DNA from: an uncultured Eubacteriales bacterium
Lineage (GTDB): Bacteria; Bacillota; Clostridia; Oscillospirales; CAG-272
DNA length: 16,984 bases
NCBI GenBank assembly: GCA_934481325.1
Contig: CAKSPL010000014.1
Coordinates: forward strand, 1 to 16,984
Direction: 5' to 3'
In this document: one piece after another, positions 13,352-16,984 of the stretch
Layout: each line of letters starts with the position of its first letter
How positions within the stretch are numbered: position 1 is the stretch's first letter
The notes under the pieces: generated by a model
Seen by the model: the letters and a program-made list of their open reading frames with translations, nothing else
Databases searched by the model: none
Told to the model about the DNA's origin: nothing
Translations under genes and position numbers: made by a program

Positions 13352-14731
13352 ATGGAAAAAAACGAACCGGTGCTGCCGGAATACGTCTCGGCTGTGCTGA
13401 ACGCACTGTCGGCGGCGGGCTTTCACGGGTATCTGGTGGGGGGGAGCCTGCGGGATATGCTGCGCGGCGTGAAGCCGCACGATTTCGATCTCACCACCGA
13501 TGCCACCCCCGATGAAATGCTTTCGGTATTTGCCGCCTTCCGCACCTTTCCCACGGGGCTGAAGCACGGCACGCTGACCGTACTCTCGGACGGGCACCCC
13601 GTGGAGGTTACCACCCACCGCGTGGACGGTGCCTATTCCGACAGCCGCCACCCTGCGGCGGTGCGCTTCACCGCCTCGCTTGCCGAGGATCTTTCCCGCC
13701 GGGATTTTACCGTCAACGCGATGGCGTGGAGTCGGGAAACCGGCTTGGTAGACCTTTTTGACGGCGCACGCGACCTTGCCGCAGGCGTGCTTCGCGCGGT
13801 GGGAGACCCCGAAAAACGCTTTCGAGAGGATGCGCTGCGGATTCTGCGGTTGTTCCGCTTCGCCGCTCAGCTGGATTTTGAAATCGACCCCGCCACGGCG
13901 CGGGGAGCCGCCGCCGAGGCACCGGGGCTTGCCAACATCTCCGCCGAGCGTATCTTCGGAGAATTGACCCGCACCCTGACCGGAAAGGCGGCGGCGCGGG
14001 GGATTTCCGGGCTTTGCGCGTGCGGTTGTGTTCCTTACGTATTCGGGGACACGGTGCCGGACCTTTCGGTTCTGCCCGCCTTTGAAAAAATGCCGAGCGA
14101 CCCCGCCGTGCGCTTTGCCGCACTGGTTTTCCCCCACGGGGAGGAAAAAGCGCGGGGGCTGTGCCGAAAATTGCGCTCCTCCAACGCGTTTTCTCATACC
14201 GTATGCGGGGTAATTGAGGCGATGGGGGAGAAAATTCCGCAAACCGAGTTTGAGGCGCGGCGGTTTGTATGCACTTATTATGAAAGTTGGCGGGCGGCGT
14301 TTGCGGTGCTTGCCGCCGAGTGTGCGGGCGCAGAGGAACGCCCGGACGCACAATTGAGCGCAGATAGCGCAGATACAGTATCGGGCGCAGGTACACCATC
14401 GGGCGCGGGTACACCATCGGGCGCGGGCACATCACTGAGCGCGGACGCGCAATCAGGCACGCCACCTCGCGTGCCGACCGGCGCGGAAGTCCGCGCGGGC
14501 GCAATCCTCTGTGAGCGGGTGGTGCGTGACCGCACGGCGGTTGACCTGCACCGTCTTGCCGTAAACGGCGTGGATTTACAGCAAAAAGCCGGCATACGCA
14601 CCGAGAAAACCGCAAAAACGCTCCGCTATTTGCAGGAGCTTGTGTGGCACGAGCCACAGCAAAACAAAAAAGCCGCCCTGATTGCGGCGGCAATTGCCTA
14701 TGCGCAAAAGGAGGAATCGGAAAATGGCTGA
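13352..14731 (+). CDS. cca: CCA-adding tRNA nucleotidyltransferase
   Basis: A 459-residue class II nucleotidyltransferase that builds or repairs the CCA end of tRNAs. The head domain has LVGGSLRD (28-35), the metal-binding Asp pair in HDFDLTTD (D44, D46), and RRDFTVNAM (116-124). The neck has the nucleotide-reading region RFREDALRILRLFRFAAQ (156-173). The C-terminal tail region (376-455) is recognisable, with AVDLHRLAVNGVDLQ. Between body and tail, residues about 330-375 are a low-complexity Ser/Ala/Gly/Thr insertion with three SGAGTP-like units, which the family does not need. The start with GGTGG upstream lies downstream of the promoter. The end overlaps the next gene by 8 bases. First gene of a four-gene operon. 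Confidence 0.94.
   Translation: MEKNEPVLPEYVSAVLNALSAAGFHGYLVGGSLRDMLRGVKPHDFDLTTDATPDEMLSVFAAFRTFPTGLKHGTLTVLSDGHPVEVTTHRVDGAYSDSRHPAAVRFTASLAEDLSRRDFTVNAMAWSRETGLVDLFDGARDLAAGVLRAVGDPEKRFREDALRILRLFRFAAQLDFEIDPATARGAAAEAPGLANISAERIFGELTRTLTGKAAARGISGLCACGCVPYVFGDTVPDLSVLPAFEKMPSDPAVRFAALVFPHGEEKARGLCRKLRSSNAFSHTVCGVIEAMGEKIPQTEFEARRFVCTYYESWRAAFAVLAAECAGAEERPDAQLSADSADTVSGAGTPSGAGTPSGAGTSLSADAQSGTPPRVPTGAEVRAGAILCERVVRDRTAVDLHRLAVNGVDLQQKAGIRTEKTAKTLRYLQELVWHEPQQNKKAALIAAAIAYAQKEESENG
14381..14434 (+). repeat. Three 18-nt tandem repeats inside cca
   Basis: TCGGGCGCAGGTACACCA and two close copies follow each other at 14381-14398, 14399-14416 and 14417-14434, encoding SGAGTP, SGAGTP and SGAGTS. 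Related GCGCAGATA units lie just before. The unit is a multiple of three, so copy changes keep the frame. Confidence 0.9.
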
Positions 14732-15680
14732 AAACAGAGAGAACGAAATCGGCGTGCTCACCAAGGAGATTACCTACCCCTCTGCGGACGGAACGCATAC
14801 CGTTCACGGGTATTTTTGGGTGCCGGAGAGCGGCGACGTGCGGGCAATCGTGCAGCTTTCGCACGGAATGTGCGAATATGTACAGCGTTATGACGCCTGG
14901 GCGCGGAGATTTGCCGCGGCGGGCTACGTGTTTTGCGGAAACGACCACCTGGGTCACGGCAAGACCGCCGGCGGGCTTGACGGGCGCGGGTTCACCGCCA
15001 GGCGCGGGGGCGCGGAATTACTGGTAAAGGATCTGCACACGATGACCGTGCGCGCCTGCGAGGAATACCCGGATCTTCCCGTGGTGCTTTACGGACACAG
15101 TATGGGGTCGTTTGCGGCGCGGAAATACCTTACCGCATACGGTGAAACGCTTGCCGCCGCGCTGATCAGCGGCACGGGCGGCCCCGGAAACCCCACGGGG
15201 GTTGCCAAAACACTGGCGCATACCGTGGAGGCGTTCAAGGGGGCGGAATACCGCAGTCCGATGATTAAAAATCTGGCGTTCGGCTCCTACAACAAGCGTT
15301 TTGAGGTGGAAAACGACCCGTTTTCGTGGCTGACTCGCGATCGCGCGGAGCGCGAAAAATACGCCGCCGACCCCTACTGTAATTTTGATTTCACCGCCGC
15401 GGGATACGATACGCTCTTGTCCCTGCTCGGGGAGGTGTCCCACCGCGAATGGGCGGCAAGGGTGCCGAAAAAGCTGCCGATTTTCCTGTTTGCCGGTGAC
15501 AACGACCCAGTGGGCAATTACGGAAAGGGCGTGCGCGCGGTATATAACCGCCTGATTGCCGCAGGTGCGGATGCAAAGCTGAAGCTCTACCCCGGCGGGC
15601 GGCACGAAATGCACAACGAAATCAACCGGGACGAGGTCTTTCGTGACCTGATTGCGTTCCTTGCCGAGGTGCTGGGATGA
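14724..15680 (+). CDS. Alpha/beta hydrolase (monoacylglycerol lipase / lysophospholipase type)
   Basis: A 318-residue serine hydrolase. VQLSHGMCEYVQRYDAWARR (43-62) is the oxyanion-hole region, GNDHLGHGK (72-80) the conserved DxxGHG loop, and LYGHSMGSFAAR (122-133) the nucleophile elbow with Ser126. GDNDPVGN (258-265) supplies the acid and GGRHEMHNE (291-299) the His294. This set is typical of lysophospholipase-like enzymes of Clostridia. No signal peptide. The start is set by AAGGAGGAATCGG, and the first 8 bases overlap cca. The last 4 bases overlap ruvX (ATGA). It is translated in an operon with tRNA and DNA/rRNA maintenance genes, for which no direct functional link is obvious. It resembles the hydrolase at 6691 in fold and length, but not closely in sequence. 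Confidence 0.92.
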   Translation: MAENRENEIGVLTKEITYPSADGTHTVHGYFWVPESGDVRAIVQLSHGMCEYVQRYDAWARRFAAAGYVFCGNDHLGHGKTAGGLDGRGFTARRGGAELLVKDLHTMTVRACEEYPDLPVVLYGHSMGSFAARKYLTAYGETLAAALISGTGGPGNPTGVAKTLAHTVEAFKGAEYRSPMIKNLAFGSYNKRFEVENDPFSWLTRDRAEREKYAADPYCNFDFTAAGYDTLLSLLGEVSHREWAARVPKKLPIFLFAGDNDPVGNYGKGVRAVYNRLIAAGADAKLKLYPGGRHEMHNEINRDEVFRDLIAFLAEVLG

Positions 15681-16126
15681 CCCTTACCGAGCTGAAAAAC
15701 ACCAAGGGGCGGATTCTCGGCGTGGACTTCGGCGAGGCGCGCACCGGGCTTGCGGTTTCGGATACCTCGCGCTTTCTTGCCTCGGGGCTTGGCAACGTAA
15801 AGGGCGGCGGGCTTTCCGGCTCCGCCGAACGCATTGTTGCCGCGGCAAAGGAACAGGGCGCGGTGGCGATTGTGCTGGGTCTGCCCGTAAATATGAACGG
15901 CACCGAGGGGCCCCGCGCCGAACGTTGCCGCCAGCTGGCGGCAATGATTGCCGAAATCTGCCCGGAATTGCCCGTTTTGCTTGCCGACGAGCGGATGACC
16001 ACGCAGGTTGCCTCCCGCTTTCTCAACGAAACCGACACCAGAGGCAAAAAAAGAAAAAGCGTGATTGACACGCTCTCGGCGCAAATCATCCTGCAGGATG
16101 TGCTGGATCGGCTGAAAACCCTATGA
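15677..16126 (+). CDS. ruvX: RuvX/YqgF family nuclease (putative Holliday junction resolvase, pre-16S rRNA nuclease)
   Basis: A 149-residue RNase H-like protein of the YqgF/RuvX family, essential in many bacteria. It is linked to 5' maturation of 16S rRNA and, earlier, to Holliday junction resolution. The three acidic active-site positions are visible: D17 in ILGVDFGEARTG (13-24), E105 in LLADERMTT (101-109) and D131 in VIDTLSAQIIL (129-139). VLGLPVNMNGTEGPRA (66-81) is another hallmark. Length is typical. The ATG overlaps the preceding stop as ATGA, and its own end overlaps ygjP in the same way, so translation is coupled along the operon. Confidence 0.95.
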   Translation: MTLTELKNTKGRILGVDFGEARTGLAVSDTSRFLASGLGNVKGGGLSGSAERIVAAAKEQGAVAIVLGLPVNMNGTEGPRAERCRQLAAMIAEICPELPVLLADERMTTQVASRFLNETDTRGKKRKSVIDTLSAQIILQDVLDRLKTL

Positions 16127-16884
16127 AAAAAACCGCAAAAACGCAAAAAACACATACCGTCAGGGGGGATATTGTCCTGGACGGGGTTCATTATTCCTAC
16201 ATTTTCACCTACAAGGCGAACAAAAATATGTACCTGCGGGTGAAGGATGGCGGGGTGCTTTCGGTCACGCTCCCGTTCGGAGTGCCGACCGAAACGGCAA
16301 AGGACTTCCTTCGCCGGGAGACGGCAACAATCGCACGCCTCGCCGAGCGGCAAAAAAACGCCACCCCGCCGTTTGAGGCAAAAGCGGGGGACGTGCTGTC
16401 GGTGCTGGGGGTGCCGTACACCGTGGTAACGGAAACGGGTCGCCGCCCCGGGGTGTCCCTCTCGGAGGGGCGACTGATTCTCACCGTAAAAAACCCGGAC
16501 AACCGGGAAGAACGGGTAAAGGTGTTAAACAACTGGGTAAAGCGGGAAAGCGAAGCAATGCTGACGGCTCTTTGCCGGCGGATCTACCCGGAATTTGCCC
16601 CCTGCCCGCCCGAATTTCCAACGCTGATTTTTCGGGATATGACCTCAAAGTGGGGCATCTGCCGCCCGCAGAGAAACAGCATCACGCTTAACCGCAGGCT
16701 CTTTTTTCTGCCGCCGCCGCTTGCGGAATACGTGGTGTATCACGAGTTTGCACACTACCGCCACCCGAATCACTCCCCCGCATTCTGGCAGTGGCTGGAA
16801 CACTTCCTCCCCGACTGCAAGGAACGCCGCCGCCTCCTGCGCGGCAGAGGGGAAGCGGGGGATGCGCAAGGGGGTGCCTTTTGA
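16123..16884 (+). CDS. YgjP-type zinc metallopeptidase (M48-like, DUF45)
   Basis: A 253-residue protein of the YgjP/DUF45 metallopeptidase group. The N-terminal half (about 15-120) is the family's beta-rich region, starting DIVLDGVHYSYIFTYKANKNMYLRV-like; SKWGICRPQRNSITLN (175-190) is the conserved segment before the active site. Zinc ligands are H207 and H211 in VVYHEFAH plus H217 in HPNHSPAFW. The natural substrate is unknown. It overlaps ruvX by 4 bases (ATGA). The last 13 or so residues (from about G241, ending GDAQGGAF) are encoded by the start of a hairpin repeat, and the TGA stop lies in the hairpin loop. The enzyme core ends before that, so it is probably active. Confidence 0.92.
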   Translation: MKKTAKTQKTHTVRGDIVLDGVHYSYIFTYKANKNMYLRVKDGGVLSVTLPFGVPTETAKDFLRRETATIARLAERQKNATPPFEAKAGDVLSVLGVPYTVVTETGRRPGVSLSEGRLILTVKNPDNREERVKVLNNWVKRESEAMLTALCRRIYPEFAPCPPEFPTLIFRDMTSKWGICRPQRNSITLNRRLFFLPPPLAEYVVYHEFAHYRHPNHSPAFWQWLEHFLPDCKERRRLLRGRGEAGDAQGGAF

Positions 16885-16984
16885 AAAAAGGCACCCCCTG
16901 CGGTGGGGCTAATAGGCTGACGCGTTGCTTTGGGATTACGCACCCAAAGTTTGGCGTGAGTTGTGTAAAAATTTTTGAGGGAGT
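16840..16984. repeat. Interspersed hairpin repeat with linker module, copy R4 (runs off window)
   Basis: The hairpin GGGGGTGCCTTTT (16870-16882 with 16886-16898) is followed at once by CTGCGGTGGGGCTAATAGGCT, CGCACCCAAAGTTTGGC and TTTTTGAGGGAGT. These are the same modules in the same order as in the element at 7648-8002, but about 60 bases found there between the hairpin and the linker are missing. A second opposed hairpin should follow just beyond the window end. The repeat overlaps the 3' end of the YgjP gene. Confidence 0.85.

Noticed and set aside
6691..15680. Recent duplication of the two 318-residue hydrolases
   Set aside because: They share fold and length, but their nucleophile, acid and His regions differ too much for a recent local duplication.

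Overview
The window looks like chromosome from an endospore-forming, GC-rich member of the Clostridia, probably an uncultured gut Oscillospirales-type organism. The evidence is a spoVAD-spoVAE pair behind a sigma-G-like forespore promoter, strong AGGAGG-type ribosome binding sites, many near-consensus sigma-A promoters with 17-bp spacers, a reverse-type rubrerythrin, and the style of the interspersed hairpin repeats. No phage, transposase, tRNA, rRNA or CRISPR array is visible. The genus is an inference.

Layout from left to right. Positions 1-3200 are all on the minus strand: a trp-repressor-like regulator (YerC family), a cytosolic TIR domain protein with a Pro/Glu linker and seven BspA-type leucine-rich repeats, a strong terminator, then spoVAD-spoVAE. 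Divergent from yerC is an EamA-type drug/metabolite transporter (3402-4319), which meets a two-gene minus-strand operon (sugar phosphate isomerase/epimerase and Gfo/Idh/MocA oxidoreductase, 6477-4448) at a perfect bidirectional terminator. An alpha/beta hydrolase (6691-7647) follows.

A composite repeat element fills 7648-8002. Next come an AraC-type regulator (minus) and a divergent MelA-like family 4 alpha-galactosidase (plus), sharing an intergenic region with a 21-bp-period direct repeat that fits an AraC-family operator. This mirrors the melR/melA arrangement of enterobacteria. The MelA gene and the isomerase/oxidoreductase pair suggest use of galactosides and sugar acids or polyols, but no sugar transporter lies in the window.

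Positions 10491-13181 are minus strand: a reverse rubrerythrin with a PerR-like box, an unrecognised protein with a possible beta-propeller fold, a small lipoprotein gene interrupted by an in-frame TGA (probable pseudogene), and a DUF378 membrane protein. The right end (13352-16884) is a tightly overlapping plus-strand operon: CCA-adding enzyme, alpha/beta hydrolase, RuvX/YqgF nuclease and a YgjP-type metalloprotease.

The most distinctive non-coding feature is a family of hairpin repeats at 3' ends of genes (1-50, 7660-7750, 7850-7960, 10360-10470, 16840-16984). Their stems stay perfectly paired although the stem sequence differs between subfamilies. One copy supplies the stop codon and last residues of the YgjP gene. 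The most striking protein is the TIR-LRR protein, which has the domain content of an innate immune receptor.
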